Below, one piece after another: positions 26,963-37,520 of a DNA stretch of 64,000 nt. Below the pieces are notes generated by a model. That model saw only the letters and a list, made by a program, of their open reading frames with translations. It searched no databases and was not told where the DNA came from. Numbering within the stretch: the stretch's first letter is position 1; every line of letters starts with the position of its first letter. The position numbers and the translations under genes were made by a program. Source of the DNA: Desertivirga arenae (lineage in GTDB: Bacteria; Bacteroidota; Bacteroidia; Sphingobacteriales; Sphingobacteriaceae); contig NZ_JAFEWE010000006.1 in NCBI RefSeq assembly GCF_017355785.1, forward strand, positions 1 through 64,000, written 5' to 3'.

Positions 26963-27739
26963 ATGTTAGATAACCTGAATTACAGCAGTCGACTTGAACA
27001 ATTGGAAGGTGAAGCCCTTTCAACGGTTGATTTTCCTATTGATATACGTAACCGCAACGTCAGGAACGCAAACGGTGAAGTAATTGGCAAGATAAGCGAT
27101 CTCTTATACGATGTACAGTCGAAGAAAGTAAGGTATGTGATCCTCGATATTGGCTTAAATAGTGGGAATGCCAGGCAAATATTGGCACCGATCGGAGTAA
27201 TTGTTGTAGACAATCCAGAATATATTGAAATTTCGTCTTTAAGCTCCTCCTTCATTGAGCATCTGCCCGATTACATGAAAGGCCAGGTAAATCCAGGAGT
27301 AGAAAATATGGTGCGACTAGCGTACCTTGAAGAACAAAAAGAAGAAGAAAGTACGCCTATAACAGGCCACCCTGAGACTATTGACCCGGAGAGTTTCTAT
27401 AGTAACAAACTCTTTAGCACTACTCACTTGTTTAATTTTGTAGGATCTGCAGAGACGGTAAAAAAGGTGCAAGCGGTGTTTGATGACGGACTTGAGGCTG
27501 AGTCGGCAATAACTGAACTTCTGGCGGCGGGGTTTAATGCAGATGATGTGGAACTTTCTTCTACCGCTGCTGCAACCAACACTGGCGCAGATGAAATTGA
27601 AACACCAAGTGTAGCAAACGGAGGTTCCCTTATTAGTATCCGAATTAACAATTCTAATGAAGCGCTGAGAGCTTCAGAGATATTGAACAAGAACGGCTCT
27701 GTGTCTATCTTCGAACAAGAGGAAAAGTCTGAAGGATAG
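26963..27739 (+). CDS. PRC-barrel / YflT-like two-domain protein
   Basis: 258 residues. An N-terminal PRC-barrel (about 18-100: RNRNVRNANGEVIGKISDLL, VRYVILDIG, RQILAPIGVI) resembles the small beta barrel of photosynthetic reaction-centre H subunits and RimM. Residues 165-255 carry the YflT-like module seen also at 1196 and 48372 (KVQAVFDDGLEAESAI, AAGFNADDVEL, ALRASEILNKNGSV). A charged linker joins the two. It is soluble. The function of such bacterial PRC-barrel stress proteins is not known. It follows the DAC-like gene by 68 bases and precedes a repeat-rich gap. Confidence 0.8.
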   Translation: MLDNLNYSSRLEQLEGEALSTVDFPIDIRNRNVRNANGEVIGKISDLLYDVQSKKVRYVILDIGLNSGNARQILAPIGVIVVDNPEYIEISSLSSSFIEHLPDYMKGQVNPGVENMVRLAYLEEQKEEESTPITGHPETIDPESFYSNKLFSTTHLFNFVGSAETVKKVQAVFDDGLEAESAITELLAAGFNADDVELSSTAAATNTGADEIETPSVANGGSLISIRINNSNEALRASEILNKNGSVSIFEQEEKSEG

Positions 27740-27810
27740 GGTACCGAAGGGACCAAGTTATACCCAAGTCCGAGACTGGTTCAGGGCAGGTTCGGAAAGG
27801 CTTCGAAGTT

Positions 27811-27902
27811 TTCCGAAGAAGGTACCCCCTTTTTCCGAACAATCCCCGAAGAAAGTACCCATCCTTCCGCAAATAGCCGCAAATAGCCGCAAAAGTCCGC
27901 AA
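27811..27902. repeat. Short direct repeats in the gap after the PRC-barrel gene
   Basis: CCGAAGAAGGTACCC (from 27813) recurs as CCGAAGAAAGTACCC (27846-27860). Directly after it, CCGCAAATAG is repeated in tandem from 27867, followed by CCGCAAAAGT and CCGCAA up to 27902. The 297-base gap 27740-28036 holds no gene I would support. Open frames on the minus strand through the repeats read as Arg/Gly/Phe-rich low-complexity peptides. These could be slippage products or binding sites. Confidence 0.6.
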
Positions 27903-28036
27903 TCACGTTCAGGTTTCTTTCTTTGAACCTTAACTAGTGGATCTGTAGGCATGAAGCGGATTTCCAGGATGGAAAAACAGGTGAGGTTATTTCTTGAAAG
28001 CAAAGCGGTGTAATGACCTATCAGGAATACCTTAAT

Positions 28037-28831
28037 TTAAACCAAAGCATCGTCTACCTGCTGAACTACTCCCAAAATCCTTTTCAGCTTCTCTTCCTCA
28101 AACTCTGGTTGAATCAGAATTTTGTACTCTTTACTTTCGGAATTCCTCTCAATCTGACAACTCATACGTCGAATTTCGGTAGCTGTATACGGTTCAGCAG
28201 TTAAAAAATCTTCAGCTAGTCCCAATTTAGCAAGAAAATCATTCTTACTTACAGATATATCTTCGTCTCCATTAAATAACTTATTAAGCTGAGCGGACGG
28301 AATAAATCGTTCGTTTTCGGTGTAGTACTCCCATTGAGCAACACCTGCAAGATCAAAAACCTGTTTAAATCTTTCAATCTTGCCCAACAGTGTTTGGTTA
28401 TACTCTTTAGCATGCTCATATAAGACTAGAATTTCCTGATTCTGACGGGAATTATCTTGCTTCGCTTCGTATAACTTGTAAATGGTCTTGACCTTTAAAA
28501 GTAGAAGATCGGTATCAACCGGTTTGGTGATATAATCAACAGCTCCCTGATTATATCCTTTAATGATCATATTGATATCGGTATAATTAGCAGACAAAAA
28601 TACAACAGCAGTATCTTTGGCTTTTTTGAATCCCCTGATATTTTCTGCTACTTCAAAACCGTCAATGCCTGGCATCTGGACATCCAATAAGATAAGGACA
28701 TATTGCTTTGAAAGGATCTTTCTTAATGCCTCTTCTCCTGAAAAAGCAGTGTCTACCTGGAATCCGTGAAATTCCAATACTTTTTGTAATGAATATACAT
28801 TTTCAGGTACATCATCAACAATTAAAATCAT
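28037..28831 (-). CDS. Response regulator with C-terminal PAS-like region
   Basis: 264 residues. Residues 1-120 are a complete receiver: VDD at 5-7, D50 in LLDVQMPG, the Ser of FLSANY and the Lys of ITKPVD. A coiled segment (about 115-155, KLYEAKQDNSRQNQEI) leads to a 100-residue end (VFDLAGVAQWEYYTENERFIPS) that looks like a PAS-type sensor fold without a catalytic domain. There is no DNA-binding output, so signalling is probably by protein contact. Its kinase is not adjacent. It is monocistronic. Confidence 0.83.
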   Translation of the reverse strand: MILIVDDVPENVYSLQKVLEFHGFQVDTAFSGEEALRKILSKQYVLILLDVQMPGIDGFEVAENIRGFKKAKDTAVVFLSANYTDINMIIKGYNQGAVDYITKPVDTDLLLLKVKTIYKLYEAKQDNSRQNQEILVLYEHAKEYNQTLLGKIERFKQVFDLAGVAQWEYYTENERFIPSAQLNKLFNGDEDISVSKNDFLAKLGLAEDFLTAEPYTATEIRRMSCQIERNSESKEYKILIQPEFEEEKLKRILGVVQQVDDALV

Positions 28832-29050
28832 AGGCTACCTATTTAGTGATTTGGTTCCTGGAATAGTTTAATTTAATAATAACTCTACAACTTACGAAAT
28901 CTTGTGAAAAAGGAATACAGAAATTATTATTTTTTCCTCGCCGAAAAATTCACCTTGAGTTAACAAGCCTGATTAATGTTTGTTTGAGTTTTAGCAACAA
29001 TTACAAAATCCCTTATCTGGAGTCATAATTCAAGTGATTTTAGAAAGGGG

Positions 29051-30877
29051 TTAAACAGCAGTTGCCAGCGTTTTGCCAGCTTGTAAAAGCTCTGCAGTTA
29101 TACTTCGGGTATAGGCCTTTATTTCTTCTTTGAATTCTTCGACAGAAGCCCCTGATCTTATTTCCTCCAATCGTTTTTCCCATTGTCCTGTCAATTCAGC
29201 CTGGGCAATTTTCTTCTCTTTCACCACTTCGTAAACAGCAAGACCCTTATTGGTAGGTACCAGGTTCTTTTTTTCGCGTATTACGTACTCACGGGTTATA
29301 AGGGTTTCAATAATTGAGGCACGGGTTGCTGGTGTACCTAACCCGCTATCCTTCATTGCGTAGCGCAATTCTTCATCCTCTATTTCTTTACCAGCTGTTT
29401 CAAGGGCCTTTAAAAGGGTAGCTTCATTGTAGAGTGGCTTGGGTTTCGTTTGTTTTTCAACCAGAGCTTTATTCTCCACGGGAAGATGTTCTCCTGCTAC
29501 TACTTTCGGTAAAGATGCATTCTCTTCATCTTTTTTCTCATCATCAGGTTCATTATAAACAGATCTCCATCCGGCGGATTTAATAACTGTTCCGGAGGCT
29601 GTAAACTTAGATCCTGATTCTACTGTAATTTTAGTAAGATCTTTCAAACATTCTTTATGGAAGGCCTCCAGCATGCGACCGACAACCATTTCGTAAACGG
29701 CTTTTAAGTCTTCCCGCAAGTAACCCGGATTTTCACCTGTAGGAAGGATTGCATGATGATCGGTTACCTTTTTGGCATTAACACTTCTTTTATTTAAGGT
29801 TGTGCCCAGCAGAAACTGAGCCTGCTTACCAAAGTCGGGATGATTCGTTTGTTTTTCGATCAAAGAAGGAATAGTGGCGAAAATGTCATCTCCAATATAG
29901 CGACTTCCTGTACGGGGATAAGTAACGAGCTTGCTCTCGTATAAGTTCTGAAGGAGGCCAAGCGTCTGATCAGCAGTGTACCCCTTCTTCTTATTCGCTT
30001 CCTGCTGAATACTGCTCAGATCATGCAACAGCGGAGGGGGCTCTTTTTTAGACTTTGCCTCTACATTCAGAATATGTCCGCCTGCAGCATGTCCGGAAGC
30101 AACGTCCAGCACCTTGTTAAAAACCTCCTGCGCCTGTTCCTTATCCTTAAAGTTCTGAATGGAAACGGCTTTAAAAGTCTGTCCCTCCTTATTAAGCATA
30201 ATTGCAACCTGATAATACGTTTGAGGCACAAAGTTCTTAGTCTCCAAATAACGGGAGCAGATCATAGCGAGTGTTGGGGTCTGGACACGACCAAGTGATA
30301 ACACTGATTTATTCCCGGCAGAGATGCTTAAGGCCTGAGTAGCATTCATCCCCACCAACCAATCAGAAACCGAACGGCAATGGGCTGAGCTAAACAAAGT
30401 ATCGTATTCTGTGCCCGGTTTAAGGTTTCTGAATCCATCCTTTATCGCCGCATCTGTTTGAGAAGATATCCAAAGACGTTTGAAGGGTTTTTTACACTTA
30501 AGATAATGATATATATATCGGAAGATTAATTCACCCTCCCTCCCGGCATCCGTTGCTACTATAATTTCTTCGGCTTCTTCAAATAGCTTATTAATAATAT
30601 CGAGCTGCTTTTTCACAGACGGATCGTCCACTATGCCGTCTTTTGTCTTCACCTTCCGTATGGAAAGCTTAAATCGTTCAGGCAGCATGGGAAGATTTTG
30701 AACGCGCCAACCGTAATAGCCATATTCCTGAGGAGGAGCTAATTGAAGCAGGTGACCAAAAGCCCAGGTAAAAGAATAATTTTTTCCTTCTATATATCCG
30801 TCCTTTTTCCCAGTTGCGCCAAAAACCTTTGCAAGTTCGCGGGCTACGGAGGGCTTTTCTGCTATCACTACCTTCAT
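29051..30877 (-). CDS. topB: DNA topoisomerase III
   Basis: A type IA topoisomerase (EC 5.6.2.1) that passes one DNA strand through a transient break, important for decatenation. 608 residues, a little shorter than E. coli TopB, because there is no extended C-terminal zinc or nucleic-acid domain. The Toprim motif begins at EKPSVA (7-12), and the acidic metal site is ATDAGREGELIFRY. The catalytic Tyr lies in LVTYPRTGSRYI (about residue 316), and TRASIIETLI is typical of the domain IV region. It is monocistronic and divergent from the cbb3 locus. Nothing around it suggests a plasmid or conjugative element. Confidence 0.95.
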   Translation of the reverse strand: MKVVIAEKPSVARELAKVFGATGKKDGYIEGKNYSFTWAFGHLLQLAPPQEYGYYGWRVQNLPMLPERFKLSIRKVKTKDGIVDDPSVKKQLDIINKLFEEAEEIIVATDAGREGELIFRYIYHYLKCKKPFKRLWISSQTDAAIKDGFRNLKPGTEYDTLFSSAHCRSVSDWLVGMNATQALSISAGNKSVLSLGRVQTPTLAMICSRYLETKNFVPQTYYQVAIMLNKEGQTFKAVSIQNFKDKEQAQEVFNKVLDVASGHAAGGHILNVEAKSKKEPPPLLHDLSSIQQEANKKKGYTADQTLGLLQNLYESKLVTYPRTGSRYIGDDIFATIPSLIEKQTNHPDFGKQAQFLLGTTLNKRSVNAKKVTDHHAILPTGENPGYLREDLKAVYEMVVGRMLEAFHKECLKDLTKITVESGSKFTASGTVIKSAGWRSVYNEPDDEKKDEENASLPKVVAGEHLPVENKALVEKQTKPKPLYNEATLLKALETAGKEIEDEELRYAMKDSGLGTPATRASIIETLITREYVIREKKNLVPTNKGLAVYEVVKEKKIAQAELTGQWEKRLEEIRSGASVEEFKEEIKAYTRSITAELLQAGKTLATAV

Positions 30878-30969
30878 CTATGCTTTAGCTTTTGTGTTTA
30901 TTATAATAGAGCCTGCAAAGGTGTAACTTTTATCTCATTTGCGGGAGAGGTGTTGAAAGTTTGAGACTT

Positions 30970-30983
30970 GTGATCTCTATCAC
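30970..30983. promoter_or_regulatory. CRP/FNR-like palindrome upstream of ccoI
   Basis: GTGATCTCTATCAC is a perfect palindrome, GTGA-N6-TCAC, equally readable as GTGAT-N4-ATCAC, the spacing used by CRP/FNR-family dimers. It lies 59 bases before the ccoI start. A similar site precedes ccoNO (34093-34106). Control of a cbb3 locus by an oxygen- or redox-sensing FNR-type regulator would be typical. No such regulator gene is in the window. Confidence 0.5.
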
Positions 30984-31042
30984 TTTCTAGCTTAACTCAC
31001 ATCATTCCTTAAGGTGTCATTTATCGGAATATTTGTATCGTT

Positions 31043-33433
31043 ATGATTACGGAGGCTACTCTTAAAGATACCAAGTGCTACCATTGCGGGGCTGAGATAA
31101 AACAAACGACTTACACGTTTGACGAAAAGGCATTTTGTTGCGCAGGATGCGAGAGTGTATACCAGGTCCTTTCTGCAGGAAACCTTTGTGACTACTATGC
31201 CTATAATAGTACACCGGGACAGACGCAGAAAATCAATGAGCAACAGTATGCTTTTCTGGAAGAAGAGTTTATTATCAAAGACCTTATTGATTATCGCGAC
31301 AATACGATCACGAAAATAACTTTTTACATCCCCTCTATTCATTGCAGTTCCTGCATCTGGTTGCTGGAACATTTATATAAACTGAATCAGGGAATCCTTC
31401 ATTCAAGGATAGACTTTCTGAAAAAACAGGTTGCGGTGACCTTTAAGCATGAAGAGGTAAGTTTAAAACAGGTAGTAGAATTAATGGTCTCTGTTGGCTA
31501 TGAGCCACTGATTAGCTTGCAGGATGTAGTAAAGGAGAAACACAGTTCTGTTAACAGGGATCTCATAAAAAGGATCGCGGTTGCCGGATTATGTATGGGA
31601 AATGTTATGTTATTCAGCTTTCCGGAATATTTCGGGCTTTCGGCATTTGAATATCAATACAAAACACTGTTTGGATATTTGAACCTTGCTTTCGCAGTTC
31701 CTGCAACCCTTTATTGCAGCAGGGAGTTTTTCGAATCAGCCTGGAGTGGTTTGAAAAACAAGTTAATTAACCTGGATGCACCATTAGCCTTAATAATCGC
31801 GGTGCTTTTTATCCGCACGGTATTTGAAGTCCTTACTCAAACCGGAGCTGGTTTCTCTGATACATTGACTGGCTTAATCTTCTTGCTGTTGATGGGCCGC
31901 TGGGTTAAGCAAAGGAGTTATTATCACTTATCCTTTGAGCGCGACTATCGTTCATACTTTCCGGTAGCGGTCAGTGTATTAAAGAACGGGAGTGAAAAAG
32001 TTCAGGCAGTTGCAGAACTTAATGTGAATGACAGGATGCTTATCCACAATAATGAAATAACGCCGGCAGATGCTATCCTGATGAAAACAGAGGCATTTTT
32101 TGATTTTAGTTTCGTTACAGGAGAATCAGAGCCCGTTAAAAAAGTGGCTGGAGAAGTTGTGTACGCCGGTGGACGTTTGATCGGTGCTGCTGCAGAACTT
32201 GAAGTGATCAAGCCCGTTTCTCAAAGTTATCTTACCAGTTTATGGAATAATGAGACCTTCTCTAAGAAGACTATCGAAGAGAATTTTAATGATACTATAG
32301 CTAAGTATTTTAGCCTGGTAAGTTTCGTAATTGCCTTTGCAGCTGCTGGTTATTGGCTCTATGCTAATGATAGCAGCAAAGCTTGGGCAGCATTTACGGC
32401 AGTACTAATAGTGGCCTGTCCCTGTGTACTTTCCTTAAGCACTCCATTTACTCTTTCTGCATTATTAGGTGTTTTTGACAAGAATAAATTCTATTTGAAA
32501 AACACTGATGTAGTTGAGAAACTTGCTAAAGTAGACACAACCGTTTTCGATAAGACCGGAACCATTACAGGGACAAGTGGTATTAGCCTTACGGGAGAGT
32601 TAAACGAACTGGATAAAGTATATGTTGCTTCGGTTGCTCACAATTCTCTGCATCCGTTAAGTCGGGAGATCGTTAAATTTTTAAATCCCAACACTTTTCT
32701 GGAAGTGAGGAACTTTGAAGAGAAACCAGGTAACGGTGTTGCAGGATTTGTTAACAATACAGAGATCCGCCTCGGAAGCCATGCCTTTGTGAATACTTCC
32801 GGTGATTACTCTGTTGATTCATCCGTAGTTTATGTAGAGATAGACGGGACTTATAAAGGGTATTTTACTGTTGGTCAGCAATGGAGAGAGGGATTATATG
32901 GGCTGTTTTATGGATTAAGAAAGCTCACCGATCTCCACTTGCTTTCTGGAGATACAGATCAGGACAAACACACATTGTATCATATTTTTCCTTCTCCAGA
33001 CCAAATGCTCTTTCAGCAATCACCTCATGAGAAGCTGGAGTACATAAAAGATCTTCAAAGTCAAAACAAGCATGTAATGATGTTAGGCGATGGATTGAAC
33101 GATGCAGGAGCACTGAAGCAAAGTGATCTGGGAATAGCTGTAACAGATAATATTAACAATTTCAGTCCGGCTTGTGATGCAATTATAAAGGGAGAATCAA
33201 TGGTGAAGCTTCCAAAATTTATCAGACTTGCTAAGAAAGCTATGTTGACTATAAAGCTGAGTTTTGTAATCTCAGCCTCTTATAATCTTATCGGAGTATA
33301 CTTCGCAATTCAGGGTACGCTTTCTCCACTTACAGCAGCTGTGCTTATGCCTTTAAGTACCATTACGATCATCACTTTTACTAGTGTATGCACACGGTAT
33401 TTCTCTAAACAGTTGAAATTAAGAAAGGCTTAG
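31043..33433 (+). CDS. ccoI: Copper-transporting P-type ATPase for cbb3 oxidase assembly
   Basis: 796 residues. The N-terminus has a Cys-rich metal-binding domain (C12-x2-C15 and FCCAGC at 31-36), then an HMA domain with C101-SS-C104. Eight membrane helices follow. The ion path is marked by ACPCVLSLSTP in the sixth helix, the phosphorylated Asp by DKTGTITG, and the hinge by GDGLNDAG. This is the CcoI/FixI type, which exports Cu toward the periplasm for insertion into the CcoN active site. ccoS starts 23 bases downstream. A palindromic site upstream suggests redox control. Confidence 0.93.
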   Translation: MITEATLKDTKCYHCGAEIKQTTYTFDEKAFCCAGCESVYQVLSAGNLCDYYAYNSTPGQTQKINEQQYAFLEEEFIIKDLIDYRDNTITKITFYIPSIHCSSCIWLLEHLYKLNQGILHSRIDFLKKQVAVTFKHEEVSLKQVVELMVSVGYEPLISLQDVVKEKHSSVNRDLIKRIAVAGLCMGNVMLFSFPEYFGLSAFEYQYKTLFGYLNLAFAVPATLYCSREFFESAWSGLKNKLINLDAPLALIIAVLFIRTVFEVLTQTGAGFSDTLTGLIFLLLMGRWVKQRSYYHLSFERDYRSYFPVAVSVLKNGSEKVQAVAELNVNDRMLIHNNEITPADAILMKTEAFFDFSFVTGESEPVKKVAGEVVYAGGRLIGAAAELEVIKPVSQSYLTSLWNNETFSKKTIEENFNDTIAKYFSLVSFVIAFAAAGYWLYANDSSKAWAAFTAVLIVACPCVLSLSTPFTLSALLGVFDKNKFYLKNTDVVEKLAKVDTTVFDKTGTITGTSGISLTGELNELDKVYVASVAHNSLHPLSREIVKFLNPNTFLEVRNFEEKPGNGVAGFVNNTEIRLGSHAFVNTSGDYSVDSSVVYVEIDGTYKGYFTVGQQWREGLYGLFYGLRKLTDLHLLSGDTDQDKHTLYHIFPSPDQMLFQQSPHEKLEYIKDLQSQNKHVMMLGDGLNDAGALKQSDLGIAVTDNINNFSPACDAIIKGESMVKLPKFIRLAKKAMLTIKLSFVISASYNLIGVYFAIQGTLSPLTAAVLMPLSTITIITFTSVCTRYFSKQLKLRKA

Positions 33434-33456
33434 CAGGTAATTTAAAATTTAAAGAA

Positions 33457-33624
33457 ATGGGTATAATATATTTTCTGATAGGTTGTAGTATTGTGATTGC
33501 CCTGATTTTTTTAACCGCTTTTTTCTGGGCAATGCGAACAGGACAAAACGACGACATGCACACTCCGGCAATGCGCATTTTATTCGACGATGATGCCCCA
33601 AAAGGCTCAGAAGATTCAAAATAA
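33457..33624 (+). CDS. ccoS: cbb3 oxidase assembly protein CcoS
   Basis: A 55-residue protein: MGIIYFLIGCSIVIALIFLT and AFFWAMRTGQ form one membrane helix, followed by the typical hydrophilic end with DDMHTPAMRILFDDD. That D-x-P-A-x-R-x-L-x-D-D pattern is diagnostic of CcoS, which is needed for haem and copper assembly of cbb3 oxidase. It starts 23 bases after ccoI and is clearly co-transcribed with it, in the same order as in other bacteria. Confidence 0.93.
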   Translation: MGIIYFLIGCSIVIALIFLTAFFWAMRTGQNDDMHTPAMRILFDDDAPKGSEDSK

Positions 33625-33651
33625 GCATGCGGGTAATAGAATGATTAAGAC

Positions 33652-33722
33652 ACTTGATTGATGGTTAGTTAGAGGTAACAATAAGAGGAAGCCCCCATGG
33701 CACCTCTTACTCGTTGCCCAAA
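33652..33722 (+). repeat. Structured repeat, copy 1
   Basis: Starts with 29 bases (33652-33680) identical to copy 2, with core GATGGTTAGTTAGAGGTAAC. The repeat end enters a hairpin: GGTAAC (33674-33679) with GTTGCC (33713-33718, one G-U pair) and TAAGAGG (33682-33688) with CCTCTTA (33703-33709). The loop holds CCCAT. The presence of the same fold with different stem bases in copy 2 argues for an RNA structure, orientation plus. Confidence 0.6.
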
Positions 33723-33805
33723 TTAAATCAGCTTTCGAATAAAGAATACTCCACTTAGAATTTGGCAGTAAGACAATGCTGAAGATTGTAAGGTTAGGAA
33801 CCAAT

Positions 33806-33882
33806 ACTTGATTGATGGTTAGTTAGAGGTAACAGAGAGGCTGTTCTCCCATAGATAAGCCCTCTGCTCTGTTACCCAATCA
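33806..33882 (+). repeat. Structured repeat, copy 2
   Basis: The same 29-base start (33806-33834), then a stronger stem: GGTAACAGAG (33828-33837) with CTCTGTTACC (33867-33876), 10 bp perfect, extended by AGG (33838-33840) with CCT (33861-33863), and again CCCAT in the loop. The U-G pair of copy 1 is a U-A pair here. The two copies are 154 bases apart, so this is a tandem duplication and not a CRISPR array. Confidence 0.6.
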
Positions 33883-34092
33883 AAATCCAAACTTAAACAT
33901 TTAGAATTTCCAAAAAAACTTCTTGTCATTGGCAATACAATTACACACATTTTCAGCGACGAAACTCTTCAACCAACCTGGATAGAAACACAAATCATTA
34001 TGAGCCAATAAATTAAATAAAAAAACAAGATTTTATAAACCTTTATCTACTACTACTTTAGCTATTCCTATATGGCAAGAAAAAGAAAAAAG

Positions 34093-34106
34093 TGATGAAT
34101 GTCACT
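34093..34106. promoter_or_regulatory. CRP/FNR-like palindrome upstream of ccoNO
   Basis: GTGATGAATGTCAC, again GTGA-N6-TCAC, flanked by A and T to give five-base arms. It ends 29 bases before the ccoNO start. Its position this close to the gene would suit repression, or activation of a promoter nearer the start codon. Finding the same half-sites and spacing before ccoI supports a shared regulator. Confidence 0.5.
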
Positions 34107-34135
34107 GTTCTTAGCCACGCAAATCATTCGCTATC

Positions 34136-36313
<2,178 letters not shown>

Positions 36314-36340
36314 CGGTCAAAACATTAAAATACAACAACA

Positions 36341-36514
36341 ATGTTCAAACAATTTATAGACAAAGTAGGCGGTAGCGAAGTCTATCTGATCTCTTCCCTT
36401 TGGATATTCCTGATATTCTTCATCCTGGTTGCAGTAATGCTATTTAAGATGAAAAAAGACCATATAGAATATATGAGTGAGCTCCCTTTAAATGATACGG
36501 AGGAAGAACAATGA
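36341..36514 (+). CDS. Small single-helix subunit, CcoQ-like
   Basis: 57 residues from ATG 36341: MFKQFIDKVGGSEVYLISS, then one hydrophobic helix (WIFLIFFILVAVMLF), then a charged tail (KMKKDHIEYMSELPL). It lies exactly where ccoQ lies in proteobacterial ccoNOQP operons, and its stop overlaps the ccoP start (ATGA), so translation is coupled. The sequence is not recognisably CcoQ; I assign it by size, topology and position. Its likely role is to stabilise the association of CcoP with the core. Confidence 0.7.
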   Translation: MFKQFIDKVGGSEVYLISSLWIFLIFFILVAVMLFKMKKDHIEYMSELPLNDTEEEQ

Positions 36515-37422
36515 GAAGAGCTATTTATACCCTTGGCCTCCTTGCTTTAAGCACAGCTGTTTTCTCTCAAGAGCAGGCAGCGGCAGCTGATTCAGTGATC
36601 GTTCAGCCCTCAACTCCGGGCTTTCTTGGAACGGGCAGTGTTGCACTCGATTTTCTTTGCGTAGCCATAGCATTACTGGTCCTTATATTATTACTAGTAG
36701 CACTGGTTCTGTTAAACACATTCAAGAAGCTTTCGAAGGAGCTTGCTAATCCAACTCCGGTTAACAACGAGCCGGAAAAGATGCTTGAGTATTATGAATG
36801 GGAGGCCTTACAAAAGAGCAAGCCAGGTATCTGGAGTAAGATCCTCGGATTAAAACCGCTCGAAGAAGAGAAAGATATCCTCCTTGAACATGAGTTCGAC
36901 GGAATTTCAGAATTAGACAATCCTACCCCAGCCTGGTTCATGTGGCTATTCTATGCCACGATTGCTATTGGTGCAGGATACCTCTTCACCTATCATTTTT
37001 CCGGATGGGGTAAACTTCAGGAAGAAGAATATGTGATAGAAATGGATGAAGCTAAAGCAGCAAAAGATGCTCTGCTGAAAGGCTCTGCCAATAATATAGA
37101 CGAGAATAGTGTTAAGGAAACAACTGATAAGGCTGCTCTTTCTTCGGGGGCAGTGGTATATAGTGCAAACTGTATCGCATGTCATGGAGACAAGGCGCAG
37201 GGTGTAGTAGGACCTAATTTAACTGATGAATACTGGCTCCACGGGGGAACAATTAACAGCGTATTTAAGACTATTAAATATGGAGTTCCAGACAAGGGAA
37301 TGGTTTCATGGGGTAAATCTTTAAGTCCGAAACAAATCTCCGATGTAGCAAATTACATCAAGTCGTTAAAAGGATCGAATCCAGCTAACCCGAAAGCTCC
37401 ACAGGGAGAAAAAGAGGGTTAA
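36511..37422 (+). CDS. ccoP: cbb3 oxidase subunit III, mono-haem cytochrome c
   Basis: 303 residues. A signal-like first helix (1-20) is followed by a second helix (45-70), a cytoplasmic stretch with many acidic residues, a third helix (141-160, PAWFMWLFYATIAIG) and a C-terminal cytochrome c domain with one haem site, CIACH at 221-225, and the distal region GTINSVFKTIKYGVPDKGMVSWG. Proteobacterial CcoP carries two haems, and only one is present here, as known for Bacteroidota. The subunit brings electrons to CcoO. It overlaps the upstream small gene, and the stop is followed at once by a G/C hairpin. Confidence 0.92.
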   Translation: MRRAIYTLGLLALSTAVFSQEQAAAADSVIVQPSTPGFLGTGSVALDFLCVAIALLVLILLLVALVLLNTFKKLSKELANPTPVNNEPEKMLEYYEWEALQKSKPGIWSKILGLKPLEEEKDILLEHEFDGISELDNPTPAWFMWLFYATIAIGAGYLFTYHFSGWGKLQEEEYVIEMDEAKAAKDALLKGSANNIDENSVKETTDKAALSSGAVVYSANCIACHGDKAQGVVGPNLTDEYWLHGGTINSVFKTIKYGVPDKGMVSWGKSLSPKQISDVANYIKSLKGSNPANPKAPQGEKEG

Positions 37423-37424
37423 AA

Positions 37425-37443
37425 TCCCCCCCGGGTGGGGGGA
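37425..37443. other. G/C-tract hairpin between ccoP and ccoG
   Basis: A run of seven C (37426-37432) followed by GGGT and six G (37437-37442), closed by a T-A pair (37425/37443), in otherwise AT-rich DNA. It begins three bases after the ccoP stop. There is no T-run, so it is more likely an RNA stability or processing structure, or a partial attenuator, than a full terminator. Confidence 0.5.
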
Positions 37444-37520
37444 ATATACAAAATCTGAAACACAGAAAAACAAGAACGCTAATAGTGAAAAATTCCCTTT
37501 CAGGGAGTTCGGGGGACGAT

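Larger units (their letters stand above)
33625..34135. other. Gene-free region between ccoS and ccoNO
   Basis: 511 bases with no gene. It contains two copies of a structured repeat (33652-33722 and 33806-33882), each with a 29-base identical start. The remaining 33883-34092 is AT-rich leader sequence. A CRP/FNR-like palindrome lies at 34093-34106, just before the ccoNO start. The length and content suggest that the oxidase operon has its own promoter and a long regulated leader rather than read-through from ccoS. Confidence 0.7.

Noticed and set aside
27705-28003. Minus-strand frames through the repeat tract
   Set aside because: They translate the direct repeats into Arg/Gly/Leu-rich low complexity and overlap the PRC-barrel 3' end; no gene-like features.
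29051-30877. TopB as a marker of a conjugative or plasmid element
   Set aside because: No relaxase, integrase, transfer genes or direct repeats nearby; the surrounding genes are chromosomal housekeeping and respiratory genes.
33652-33834. Possible CRISPR array from two identical 29-base repeats
   Set aside because: Only two copies 154 bases apart, each followed by a partly conserved hairpin; spacer length is wrong and no cas genes are present.
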